Source of the DNA: an uncultured Muribaculaceae bacterium
Lineage (GTDB): Bacteria; Bacteroidota; Bacteroidia; Bacteroidales; Muribaculaceae
DNA: 16,277 bases
Direction: 5' to 3'
Assembly (NCBI GenBank): GCA_910586475.1
Contig: CAJUHM010000051.1
Span: forward strand, 1-16,277
Positions 8,356 to 16,087 of the stretch are shown here, one piece after another. The position numbers and the translations under genes were made by a program. How positions within the stretch are numbered: position 1 is the stretch's first letter; every line of letters starts with the position of its first letter. The notes beneath the pieces are model-generated. The model did no database searches. It was given only the letters and a program-made list of their open reading frames with translations, and was not told the DNA's origin.

Positions 8356-8363
8356 CAAAAATA
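8356..8363 (-). promoter_or_regulatory. Candidate Bacteroidota promoter -7 octamer (TAnnTTTG)
   Basis: Read on the minus strand, these bases are TATTTTTG, an exact match to the Bacteroidota sigma-ABfr -7 consensus TAnnTTTG. The site is followed by C and sits in AT-rich DNA. It would start transcription near 8349 and give a leader of about 55 nt for the 719-aa gene. No clear TTTG -33 element is visible at the expected distance upstream. A small 4-bp hairpin (GCCG-gaat-CGGC, 8330-8341) lies in the predicted leader. The site sits between the terminator of the upstream unit and the start of the downstream gene, exactly where a promoter is needed. Confidence 0.6.
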
Positions 8364-8467
8364 AGAAAAAACTTTTAAATCTTTTCGACATCCCTACGTA
8401 ATAAGACACATTATATTTATTATAAAATGTTAATCCAGAATGAGAGCCTGTTGCCGGACGCCTGATG

Positions 8468-8505
8468 CAAAAAAGAAGAGCGACACGCATTTATGCGCAT
8501 CGCTC
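8468..8505 (-). terminator. Rho-independent terminator of the receptor-lipoprotein unit
   Basis: On the minus strand the transcript reads GAGCGATG-CGCA, loop TAAA, TGCG-TGTCGCTC, followed by TTCTTTTTTGC. This is a 12-bp stem (two of the pairs G-U wobbles) with a four-base loop and a U-rich tail. It begins about 30 nt after the stop codon of the 895-aa lipoprotein gene. The reverse strand has only a weaker T-run, so I call it for the minus strand only. It separates this unit from the promoter at 8356-8363. Confidence 0.92.
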
Positions 8506-8535
8506 CTCGTTAGATATTGATCTGTCTGTCCGCAG

Positions 8536-11223
8536 CTATCGCGTCCAGGAGATGTTCCAGATCGAAACTCGGTCTTTGTTGCCTGTCGAAGTCTGGGAAT
8601 AAGCGTCGTTGACGATTTCCATCACGAAATCTCCGCTCACATTTGCATCCCAGCTGAAATCCATCGCTGTCAGTTTAGTGATCGAATCGAGTGTGACTGT
8701 CTTGCTCGCCACGACCGAACCGTTCTGCTTGATATTGATAGTGAACTGGCATTTTGTCTCGGCAAAAGCGAATCCATATTTGAATGTCAGCGTCTTGATG
8801 CCGCCGGAGATAACCGGTGAAACGAGCGATCCGCACGCACCCACCTTGCCGTTGAGACACGCTGCGCGCGTATCGGGGCTGCCGATGAAGCCGAATGCCG
8901 GATTGGAGTCCGAGCCCGTAGTGCCGCACTGGACTGCACCGTTTGTCAGTGTCCAGCCATCGGTAGTGGTCACGCTGCCGGTATATGACGTACGCGTTGC
9001 CAGCGTGTTCAGGTCAGCCGACGTCACATCGATTCCCGAACCCGACGGAGGAGTCGGGTTCTCTGTGTCGCCGCCGCTCGAAGAGCCCTCGAGCTCATAG
9101 CTGTCGGTGTCGCGTATGCCCGGAATTGCGAAATACTTGTTGAGGCGTCCATGTAGAAGCACGATCTTGCCGAGATTGCCCGGATTGTCGACCAGATTGA
9201 GGCCGGCGCGGACATTGTTGGCTGTCGGCAGGTTCACGACCACACACTGCGTATAGTCCTTGACATCGGCCGATGTAGCGATAAGAATGTTGGTTGCAGT
9301 GGTGGCCGGAGTCGAGAACACACTGTTTTTCGCATCGGCATAGCTCTGTATTGAGCTGTTGACCCAGCCGACAATATAGCCCTTGACCCACTGGTCAGAG
9401 ACATTGACGCTTGTTCCCATTGCAATGACCTGCGACGGATTGTAGGGCGATGCCTGTGTGCCGGATCCTTCGCCGATGCCTGTCGAAGGCGTCGGAGGAT
9501 TCGGCTCTCCGGGATTCTCGCCGCCGCCCTCGAGTTTGTATTTCGTCAGGTCGCGAACACCAGGAATTGCGAAATACTTGCGGATTGTTCCGTAGACCGA
9601 GACAACCTTGCCGAGATTCGACGGATTGTCGACCAGATTGACGGCCGTACGGATGCCATCGGTGTTCGGCAGATTCACGACAACGCACTTCGAATAATCC
9701 TTCACGTCGGCCGACGGCGCGATAAGCACATTGGTGGCCACTGTGGCCGGTGTGGTGAAGCGGCAGTTGTTTTCATCGGCAAATGTCTGGCTCGAGTTAT
9801 CAACCCAGCCGACAATGTAGCCTGTCACCCAGACGTTCGGAACATTGGCGTCTGTGCCCATGCCGATAACCTGTGTCGGATTGTAGGGGCTCGCTTCCGA
9901 ACCGTCGCCCGTTGGCAGCGTACCGCCGGGAAGCGGAGTGTCGCCGCCCGGAACTTCAACACCCTCGATGCGGAACGTGTTGGCCGCGCCATCGTTGCCC
10001 GTAAACGCATTCATGCCGAGGTCTGAGCCCGGTGTAGCCAGAATCCAGATCTGACGCAGATAGTTTTCAGGCACATCGCGCAGATTGCCGTATTCGCGCA
10101 GAGCCGAATTCTGAGGCAGACGGATCAGCATCGCATCCTCGAGCGAATGGCTTTCCGCCGTCTGGCCGATGATAAGCGTGTTGTTGAGCTCTGCGTCTGC
10201 GCCCCAGATGATGTCATCGGCCGATTCGACCGTAGTGACTCCTGCGCGGAGCGAACCGACGATAAAGCCCGTATACCATCCGCTGACGGCCTTGTCTGCT
10301 GCGATCATGTCAATAGCTTCTGCGACATCATAGGGATTTGTCTCAGTACCCTTCGGAAGTGTCGGATTGCCGAAGTTGAGAAGGTCGTCGGTCGAACGCA
10401 GAAGAAGCTGCCACACTGTGTTCGATCCCGACTTGTAGGTCGACAGAATGCCGACCACGTCGCCGTGTCCTTCAGGAAGCTTCGTGCTCCAGAAGTTGGC
10501 ATAACCGCTTGTGCGGACAATGATCGTATTGCCGTTGTCATCCTTGAGCGTTCTGTTCGTGTTCTCCTTGTGGGCCGTGCAGAACGAGGCCTCTCCGCCC
10601 TCTTCAAAATAGACATTGTTGAATCTGACGAGCTGGCTCTGATAATGCTGGAGATTCTCGATCCCGTTGCCCAGATCGCCCAGACCGACGGTCAGGGTGT
10701 CAATCTTCTCCGGCTGAGGAAGCCCGTTGAGCTGGGCATGCTCGCGGAAAAACTCATAAGGCATGAACGTAGCCTGCCAGCCGTAGCTTGCCGAATAGTC
10801 CGGAAATCCAAGCTGCTGCAGAGTGGAATATTTGCCGATATACATCTCAGTCAGGTCAATGACAATCTCCTGGCCGATACGATAGTTGACATAGAGTGAG
10901 TTGGCGTTGATCGACATCGCCAGCGCGCCGGTCTCGTCCTGGATCACGAGGCTTTTGTAGATATTGCCCGATGCGTCGGAGCTGATAACGCGCCCTGCGA
11001 TCACGACATGCTCGCCGTTTTCGGTCAGACGGATCGTGTCGATATAGTTGTCGGCGCTGTTCCAATACTTCGACTTCACCTCTGCGATGGTGGTGTTGGC
11101 ACGGATCGTGGCTTCCGGCACATTCAGCCCCGGCTCGTCGAAATCGTCGTTACAGGCCTGAAATCCCAGTGCGGCAGACAACAACGTCAGCAACACGGCT
11201 GCTCTTGCTTTTAATCTTTTCAT
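8536..11223 (-). CDS. DUF5689 surface lipoprotein with tandem DUF6359-like repeats
   Basis: An 895-aa predicted outer-membrane lipoprotein. The signal peptide ends at C24 (FQAC), and the residues after the cysteine (NDDFDE) are acidic, like the Bacteroidota surface-export signal. Residues 40-285 form a DUF5689-type beta domain (motifs GRVISSDASGNIY, VIQDETGA, GHGDVVGIL). Residues 291-420 hold a divergent DUF6359-like unit starting GTETNPYDVAEAI. Two closely similar DUF6359-like units follow at about 440-566 and 587-713, each starting with ASPYNP and ending with KYFAIPG...YxLEG, joined by Gly/Pro-rich linkers. Residues 730-895 are a C-terminal beta domain, probably jelly-roll-like. No catalytic motif is evident, so binding is a likelier role than catalysis. 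It is the last gene of the unit, 44 bp after the 620-aa lipoprotein gene, with a terminator behind it. The ligand is unknown. Confidence 0.87.
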   Translation of the reverse strand: MKRLKARAAVLLTLLSAALGFQACNDDFDEPGLNVPEATIRANTTIAEVKSKYWNSADNYIDTIRLTENGEHVVIAGRVISSDASGNIYKSLVIQDETGALAMSINANSLYVNYRIGQEIVIDLTEMYIGKYSTLQQLGFPDYSASYGWQATFMPYEFFREHAQLNGLPQPEKIDTLTVGLGDLGNGIENLQHYQSQLVRFNNVYFEEGGEASFCTAHKENTNRTLKDDNGNTIIVRTSGYANFWSTKLPEGHGDVVGILSTYKSGSNTVWQLLLRSTDDLLNFGNPTLPKGTETNPYDVAEAIDMIAADKAVSGWYTGFIVGSLRAGVTTVESADDIIWGADAELNNTLIIGQTAESHSLEDAMLIRLPQNSALREYGNLRDVPENYLRQIWILATPGSDLGMNAFTGNDGAANTFRIEGVEVPGGDTPLPGGTLPTGDGSEASPYNPTQVIGMGTDANVPNVWVTGYIVGWVDNSSQTFADENNCRFTTPATVATNVLIAPSADVKDYSKCVVVNLPNTDGIRTAVNLVDNPSNLGKVVSVYGTIRKYFAIPGVRDLTKYKLEGGGENPGEPNPPTPSTGIGEGSGTQASPYNPSQVIAMGTSVNVSDQWVKGYIVGWVNSSIQSYADAKNSVFSTPATTATNILIATSADVKDYTQCVVVNLPTANNVRAGLNLVDNPGNLGKIVLLHGRLNKYFAIPGIRDTDSYELEGSSSGGDTENPTPPSGSGIDVTSADLNTLATRTSYTGSVTTTDGWTLTNGAVQCGTTGSDSNPAFGFIGSPDTRAACLNGKVGACGSLVSPVISGGIKTLTFKYGFAFAETKCQFTINIKQNGSVVASKTVTLDSITKLTAMDFSWDANVSGDFVMEIVNDAYSQTSTGNKDRVSIWNISWTR
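9085..9465 (-). repeat. Tandem DUF6359-like domain, copy B (residues about 587-713)
   Basis: The second copy of the unit described at 9526-9906. Most differences are conservative (V/I, T/S, K/Q), and the linker after each copy is Gly/Pro/Ser-rich but different in sequence. This points to an intragenic tandem duplication that has since diverged under selection for the fold. Confidence 0.88.
9526..9906 (-). repeat. Tandem DUF6359-like domain, copy A (residues about 440-566)
   Basis: The first of two homologous coding units within the 895-aa lipoprotein gene. It aligns without gaps to copy B at an offset of 147 codons (441 bp), with 79 of 123 residues identical from ASPYNP to LEG by hand count. 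Shared blocks include GYIVGWV, SADVKDY, CVVVNLP, LVDNP and KYFAIPG. Confidence 0.88.
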
Positions 11224-11267
11224 TTTTATGTTTTGGGAAAATGATTTACTTAATGGGAATCAGTTCA

Positions 11268-13130
11268 TTAATTCGCTTTGCGATAGATGGTCGGAGCCGT
11301 ATATTCGGGATACGAAGCTATATCGCTCGGAGCGATGTTAGTGTACGTTCCCGAACGCACCAGATGGCAGTTTGTCAGGGCGTTGACAATCGTTGCCGTT
11401 CCGTCGGCCGCGAAATCGATTGTCCAGACCGCACCCTGACCCGGATTGGTCGTGAACAGCTGAAACGTCGACAGATGGCTTTCATCCATCGCCAGATAGC
11501 GGCCATATGCGTCGACAAACGTATAGCCTCCGTCGACAGCTGTGATCGTAACCCCGTTGGTCAGTGCGGTAGTAAACGAATTGTTGCTGATCGTGACCGC
11601 GCTCATGCCCAGGCGTCCGTAGCTGAGATTTTCGGCTATCGCTGTGCCGACCTGAGAGTCCACAACGAAAACATACTGGTCGCCCGACACAATCGAGTTC
11701 GTCAGCGTGAACGTCCCGTTGTCCGTAGGAGTCTCCGGGGTCTCGGCAGCGTTTTTGCCGGCGATGACATTGTCAATACGGTAGGTAGTGAAGTTTGCTG
11801 CGGCAGCTCCCTTGTAGCGGAAGCCGACATAAACGACTCCTGAGAAGCCTTCAAGCGAGATGTTGCCCGACTTGATCCAGTCAGTCCACGAGCCGGTTGG
11901 CTGAGGTATATTGGCATTGACTGCCGTCAGTGTGGCCGTCGCCGGATCGTCAGATGATAGAACAAACACTTCCAGAGTTCCTTCGCCGGTGTAGCCGACC
12001 ATTGTCTCGAACGAGAACACTTTCTCAGCCATCTTGTCTACGTCCAGACCCGGAGTGATCAGCCACGAAATGATTCCGTCTGCGCCCGCGGTCTTGTTAT
12101 ATCCCGTGCAGGCTGCGAATGTGTTGCCGCTGTAGGTCTGTGTAAACCATGTCGCGTTGCCCGATGCGTCAACAGTCTTCCAGTTGCCCAGTTCTGAGAT
12201 CGAGGTGCAGCTCTCGAAGGTTTCGTCAAGTGAGCTGACAACAGCCTCGCCGCCGCCCGGTGCATAGCTTTCTCCTCCGAAATCCAGACAATCGTCCGGA
12301 GTCACGAAGACGAGCTGCCAGGAAGTCCGGTACCACTGAAGTATCGCGACGACATCACCGTGGCCACCGGGAAGCGTCTGGTCGCAGAAATCAGAATAGC
12401 CGCTGTTGCGGACAAGCAGACGGTTGCCGTCCTTGTCAATCAGATAGCGGTCCGAGCCCGATGTGCCGGCATCGGCCCAGCGATCCTTGCCGCCGCCGAT
12501 AAAAGAGACATCGTTGATTCTGACGCGCTGGCTCTGATAGAGCATGACATCCTGAGTGTTTGTCTGCATCGCGTTGATTTCCGCAATCGTCAGCTCGTGG
12601 TCCTTGACCAGCGAAGGTGCCGGCAGTCCGTTGAGCTGCGTATGGGCAAGAAATTCCTCTTCGGTCATTTTCGAGGTTGTCGGCGCGTTGTTGTAAGTCC
12701 CGGCCGTTCCGATCTGGAAAAGACCTGCATATTTGCCGGCATAGAGATCCGTCACGTCGATAAAGACTTCCTCGCCGATCTTATATCGTTCATAAAGATC
12801 TTTCGTAGCCGTCGAGATTGTGATCGCGCCGGTCTCGTCCTGGATCTGGATCGACTGATAGATATTGCCGGTCTGGTCGTTGCCGATAACCCGGCCACCG
12901 AGTATGACATGCACGCCCCCGTCGGTTAGGCCCACCTGTGTGCAGTAGTTCTCCTGATCCGACCAATACTGTGCCTTGAAGTCGGCGATTGTAGTGTTGG
13001 CTTTCCAGTCCGATGAGGGAATGGACAGAGGAGGCATCTCGAGATCCTCGTTGCAACCTGTCAGCGTCGCTCCCGTAAAGCCGAGCACAACAGCCGCCAA
13101 CAATGATTTGATATATTTCATTTTCAACAT
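11268..13130 (-). CDS. DUF5689 surface lipoprotein with choice-of-anchor J-like domain
   Basis: A 620-aa predicted outer-membrane lipoprotein. The lipobox LTGC puts the lipidated cysteine at C26, followed by NEDLE, consistent with a Bacteroidota surface-export signal. Residues 45-285 form a DUF5689-type domain closely related to that of the neighbouring 895-aa protein (shared ANTTIA, GNIYxS, IQDETGA, YQSQxVR, GHGDVV). Residues 300-460 resemble a choice-of-anchor J or jelly-roll domain, starting DETFESCTSISELGNW and ending YRIDNVIAG. Residues 470-620 are a beta-rich C-terminal module that I cannot name, with trefoil-like spacing (DAYGRYLAMDES, then VWTIDFAADGTATI). No catalytic motif is seen. 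The ATG at 13130 was chosen, but one at 13121 (MKYIK) would also give a good signal peptide. It lies 31 bp after the receptor gene and 44 bp before the next lipoprotein gene, so it is very likely in an operon with both. Confidence 0.87.
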   Translation of the reverse strand: MLKMKYIKSLLAAVVLGFTGATLTGCNEDLEMPPLSIPSSDWKANTTIADFKAQYWSDQENYCTQVGLTDGGVHVILGGRVIGNDQTGNIYQSIQIQDETGAITISTATKDLYERYKIGEEVFIDVTDLYAGKYAGLFQIGTAGTYNNAPTTSKMTEEEFLAHTQLNGLPAPSLVKDHELTIAEINAMQTNTQDVMLYQSQRVRINDVSFIGGGKDRWADAGTSGSDRYLIDKDGNRLLVRNSGYSDFCDQTLPGGHGDVVAILQWYRTSWQLVFVTPDDCLDFGGESYAPGGGEAVVSSLDETFESCTSISELGNWKTVDASGNATWFTQTYSGNTFAACTGYNKTAGADGIISWLITPGLDVDKMAEKVFSFETMVGYTGEGTLEVFVLSSDDPATATLTAVNANIPQPTGSWTDWIKSGNISLEGFSGVVYVGFRYKGAAAANFTTYRIDNVIAGKNAAETPETPTDNGTFTLTNSIVSGDQYVFVVDSQVGTAIAENLSYGRLGMSAVTISNNSFTTALTNGVTITAVDGGYTFVDAYGRYLAMDESHLSTFQLFTTNPGQGAVWTIDFAADGTATIVNALTNCHLVRSGTYTNIAPSDIASYPEYTAPTIYRKAN

Positions 13131-13161
13131 TTTGCTTTGGTTGTTCTTGGAATATAATGAA

Positions 13162-15915
13162 TTAGAAACGCAGACCGATATTCAGGAACATCTTGATGCC
13201 CTGGGCATACGAATAGCGGTTCGGATATTTCAGACGGTTGAAGTCAGTGTAGTCGAAACGTCCCTGCTGATAGCCGTAGGTCATGATGTCCTTCTTGTTG
13301 AGGATATTGTCGACGCTCAGGTTGAGGTTGAGCGAGATCTTGCGGGTCAGATAGATCAGCTTGCCGACCGATGCGTTGAGCGTGTAGGCATTGTTGAGTT
13401 TCTCCTCGCCGGTGATCTCGGCAACCGCCTGTGCCAGACTTTCTGCGTCTGGATACGCTGTCCACAGATTGTCGAGTGCTTCGTGGCGCACCGGCGACAT
13501 GTTGACATACGCATTGCCCATCCACGAGAAGTTGATGTTGAAAAACCACATCTTCGGTGCCTGCCAGTCAATGCCGATATTGAACGCCGTCTGCGGTGTG
13601 CCGCCGATGTGATAGTTCTTCAGATAGACAACCGATGTGGTGTCGGGCGACATGCCGTTCTCATAAGAGCGCACGCCGGTCGGATTGTTCTTGTAGCGGT
13701 AGCTTGCGATAGTTCCGGCAAACGTAGCCGTAACCGATGGGGTGATCTTGAACGCTGCTCCGAGCTCGATACCCTTGTAGTGCTGTTTGACACCCTTCAG
13801 GACATAGTTCATGAACGTCGAATACTGGTCGTCATAGTAGGCGAAGCGCTCTGTCATGTCGTTCATCGTGGTCCAGAATGCCGAAATGGTTCCGCGGAAG
13901 CGGCGGTAGTTCCAGCCATACGAGAGATCGGCCGAGAAGATGCGGGTCGAGCTCAGACCGTCGACAGCTGTGTCCTTGATGCGCGGCGAGATATAGGCGT
14001 TGTCGAAGAACGGAGCCTGTGTCTCATAGGTGGCGCGGAGTGTGACCGCATTGCGGCCGTTGATCTTGTAGACCGCACCCGCTTTGACTGAGCCGTTGTC
14101 GAATCGGTGCATTTCGCCCTTGCCGAGCGAGTTCAGAGGAGCGCGGCCGTTGCGCATCTTGCCGTCGCGCTGGAACTGGGTGTAGCTCATCTCAAGACCG
14201 TAGTTGAAATCCCAGTGGGGGAGGGTGATCGTGTTCTGAAGCCAAGCCTTGGCCTGGATCGCTGCGATAAAGTAGTTATAGCCGAACAGACCTCCTTCAC
14301 CAACCTTACGGTTCGGATCATCAAGGTTGTTCTGCAGTATCGAGGGATTGTCAGGGAAATCGCGTTCCGAGAACTGGTCGATGTCGAGCCAGAATTCGCC
14401 CCCAAGCAGATCGCGGATCGTCTTGTAATAGTGGGCGCGAGTATAGTTGAGGCTCACACCGGCCTGAAGGTTCATCGACTGATTGAGGCGATGGTTCAGC
14501 ACCGAGCTGAAGATATAGTTGAGCTGGTCCGAATGGCGGTTCTCGAGAATATAGGTCGAACCCTTCTGAGGATCGTTCGGATGGGCCGCATTGTTGACAT
14601 TGTTGAGGTAGTTCGCCTGATAGAGGGCGTCCCAGTTGATCTGACGGAAGCTCTCGTCGTTGCGCCACAGATCGGTGTAAAGATCGTATGCCTCCGGATT
14701 GTCGATGAAATACGACGGCAGATAGCGGTAGTAGTCCGGACGCGGATCGCGGGCGTTGTACCAGTTAAGAGCCGAAGTTGAATACTGCACGACGCGGAAC
14801 GATGCGCCTGTCGTCAGCTTAGTCCCTTCCTTCGGTTTCCAGACCCAGTTCAGAACGAATGTCGGGTCAAACGTCTCGACGATTTTCGAATTGCGCTTCT
14901 TGCCGTTCTGCCATCCCCAGTTCGGGTTGTAGAGATTATTGTCCGCAAGCTGATATGCTTCCAGATAAGTTGGCGTCGTTCCGGTCCGTTGCGTCGGAGC
15001 GCCGAATGCCGTAAGTGACAGAGAATGCTTCTGGCCGAACTGCTTCTCGAGCGACAGGAAATAGCCCCCCGACTTGTAGAACGATCCCGGAACAACACCC
15101 TCGTTGGCCCAGCGGACGATTCCTCCGACCGTAAGGCCCCAGCCTGTCGGGCTGATGCCGGTCGAATAGAGGGCCATGGCGCGAAGCATATAATTCGCGT
15201 TGGTGTAGCCGACAGAGCCGTAGAAGCCCGGTGCGAAATCACTGCTCATCGTGTTGATGTTCGACGATCCTCCGATATTGCCGAATCCGTAGTGCGACGC
15301 TGCCATGTCAAGCGTGTTTGTGCGGTTGCGGAACATTCGGTTCATGCCGCCCAGAGACGAATAATTGAATCTGCCGCGGGCAAGGTCGTTCATCGGAACT
15401 CCATTGATATACGTCGTGTTAAAATAGTTGTCGTAACCGCGGTTGCGGAAACGCATGATCGAGAAGTTGTAGTTGGTGGCGGCATTGTAGATGTTGTCCG
15501 ACGCACCGTTCAGAACAGCTACCGACTGCGCGACGCCCTCTTCATCTTCAAGAATCGATTCGTCAAACAGTAGCTCCTGCTTGATTTCATCGAATTCGCT
15601 CTTGCCGTTGTCGGCAGTGGTGAGCTGGAGGGTGCCCAGGTCTGTACTCGGCCCGAGTGTGACAGGTTGGTTGAAATCGGTGTAGCCGAAGGCTGCCACT
15701 GAAACAATGTCGCTCCCCGGTTTGGCCGTTGTGAACACAAACTCGCCGGCGGGGCCGGTGACGACAGTTGCACCTTGATTGTTGATCATGACAATGGCGC
15801 CCTCGACCGGTTTTCCGGTCGTTGCGTCAACCACCACCCCTTTGACCGTGCCCGTCTGGGCAAGCAGGGGAAGCACTGCTGTCAGCAACAATAGCATGAA
15901 CAGTTTGAATCTCAT
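13162..15915 (-). CDS. TonB-dependent outer-membrane receptor with CarboxypepD_reg-like N-terminal domain
   Basis: A 917-aa outer-membrane active transporter. The signal peptide is about residues 1-19 (cleavage near LLA-Q). A carboxypeptidase-regulatory-like beta domain at 22-98 starts TGTVKGVVVDATTGKPVEGA, typical of Bacteroidota SusC-like and related receptors. An acidic linker (about 105-128) may contain the TonB box, though no consensus is clear. The plug domain is at about 126-230 (MRFRNRGYDNYF, YINGVPMND, GFGNIGGSSNINT). A beta-barrel of alternating Tyr/Trp/Asn-rich strands runs to the C-terminus, which ends in the Phe expected of a BAM-assembled barrel (FLNIGLRF). No SusD homologue lies next to it. 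Instead, two DUF5689 lipoprotein genes follow at 31 and 44 bp. A promoter octamer and a structured leader precede it, and the start codon can pair with the leader. The transported substrate cannot be deduced. Confidence 0.93.
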   Translation of the reverse strand: MRFKLFMLLLLTAVLPLLAQTGTVKGVVVDATTGKPVEGAIVMINNQGATVVTGPAGEFVFTTAKPGSDIVSVAAFGYTDFNQPVTLGPSTDLGTLQLTTADNGKSEFDEIKQELLFDESILEDEEGVAQSVAVLNGASDNIYNAATNYNFSIMRFRNRGYDNYFNTTYINGVPMNDLARGRFNYSSLGGMNRMFRNRTNTLDMAASHYGFGNIGGSSNINTMSSDFAPGFYGSVGYTNANYMLRAMALYSTGISPTGWGLTVGGIVRWANEGVVPGSFYKSGGYFLSLEKQFGQKHSLSLTAFGAPTQRTGTTPTYLEAYQLADNNLYNPNWGWQNGKKRNSKIVETFDPTFVLNWVWKPKEGTKLTTGASFRVVQYSTSALNWYNARDPRPDYYRYLPSYFIDNPEAYDLYTDLWRNDESFRQINWDALYQANYLNNVNNAAHPNDPQKGSTYILENRHSDQLNYIFSSVLNHRLNQSMNLQAGVSLNYTRAHYYKTIRDLLGGEFWLDIDQFSERDFPDNPSILQNNLDDPNRKVGEGGLFGYNYFIAAIQAKAWLQNTITLPHWDFNYGLEMSYTQFQRDGKMRNGRAPLNSLGKGEMHRFDNGSVKAGAVYKINGRNAVTLRATYETQAPFFDNAYISPRIKDTAVDGLSSTRIFSADLSYGWNYRRFRGTISAFWTTMNDMTERFAYYDDQYSTFMNYVLKGVKQHYKGIELGAAFKITPSVTATFAGTIASYRYKNNPTGVRSYENGMSPDTTSVVYLKNYHIGGTPQTAFNIGIDWQAPKMWFFNINFSWMGNAYVNMSPVRHEALDNLWTAYPDAESLAQAVAEITGEEKLNNAYTLNASVGKLIYLTRKISLNLNLSVDNILNKKDIMTYGYQQGRFDYTDFNRLKYPNRYSYAQGIKMFLNIGLRF

Positions 15916-16040
15916 ACGATAGTAGTTGGTTAGTTATGAATGATTTAAAATAGTTTGTCTCTGATGTGGATCCTCCGTGGGGAACACTGATGTTCCCTCG
16001 GAATTGCGTATTCGCGTACAATAGTCGGACCCGTATGAGA
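15910..16040 (-). promoter_or_regulatory. Leader with long-range complement to the receptor start codon
   Basis: In the minus-strand transcript, UCUCAUACG (16032-16040) is perfectly complementary over 9 nt to CGUAUGAGA (15910-15918), which contains the receptor's AUG at 15913-15915 and its second codon. The arms are 113 nt apart and enclose the hairpin at 15975-16001, so the fold would be a closed multibranch leader with the start codon buried. Between the hairpin and the AUG the leader is AU-rich and unpaired, as is usual for translation starts without a Shine-Dalgarno in Bacteroidota. The complementarity is observed; regulation of translation by it is inference. Confidence 0.4.
15975..16001 (-). 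promoter_or_regulatory. Hairpin in the 5' leader of the receptor gene
   Basis: The leader transcript contains GGGAACA, loop UCAG, UGUUCCC, a perfect 7-bp stem at 15980-15997. An outer CCG/CGG clamp (15975-15977 with 15999-16001) extends it across a small internal loop. There is no U-tract, so it is not an intrinsic terminator. It lies about 60 nt upstream of the start codon and may shape the leader or protect the 5' end. It matches no riboswitch class that I recognise. Confidence 0.5.
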
Positions 16041-16087
16041 CTGCGTCGAGTTTTCGGGCCTCCCGGCCTAATGCACTGAACTTTTCG

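Noticed and set aside
11250..11271. Inverted repeat ttaatg/cattaa at the end of the 620-aa lipoprotein gene
   Set aside because: It is only six AT-rich pairs with a 10-nt loop overlapping the stop codon, too weak to count as an attenuator.
12976..14091. Plus-strand frame of 371 codons antisense to the receptor and lipoprotein genes
   Set aside because: It spans the junction of two clear genes on the other strand and has no signal, domain or promoter. It is a shadow frame.
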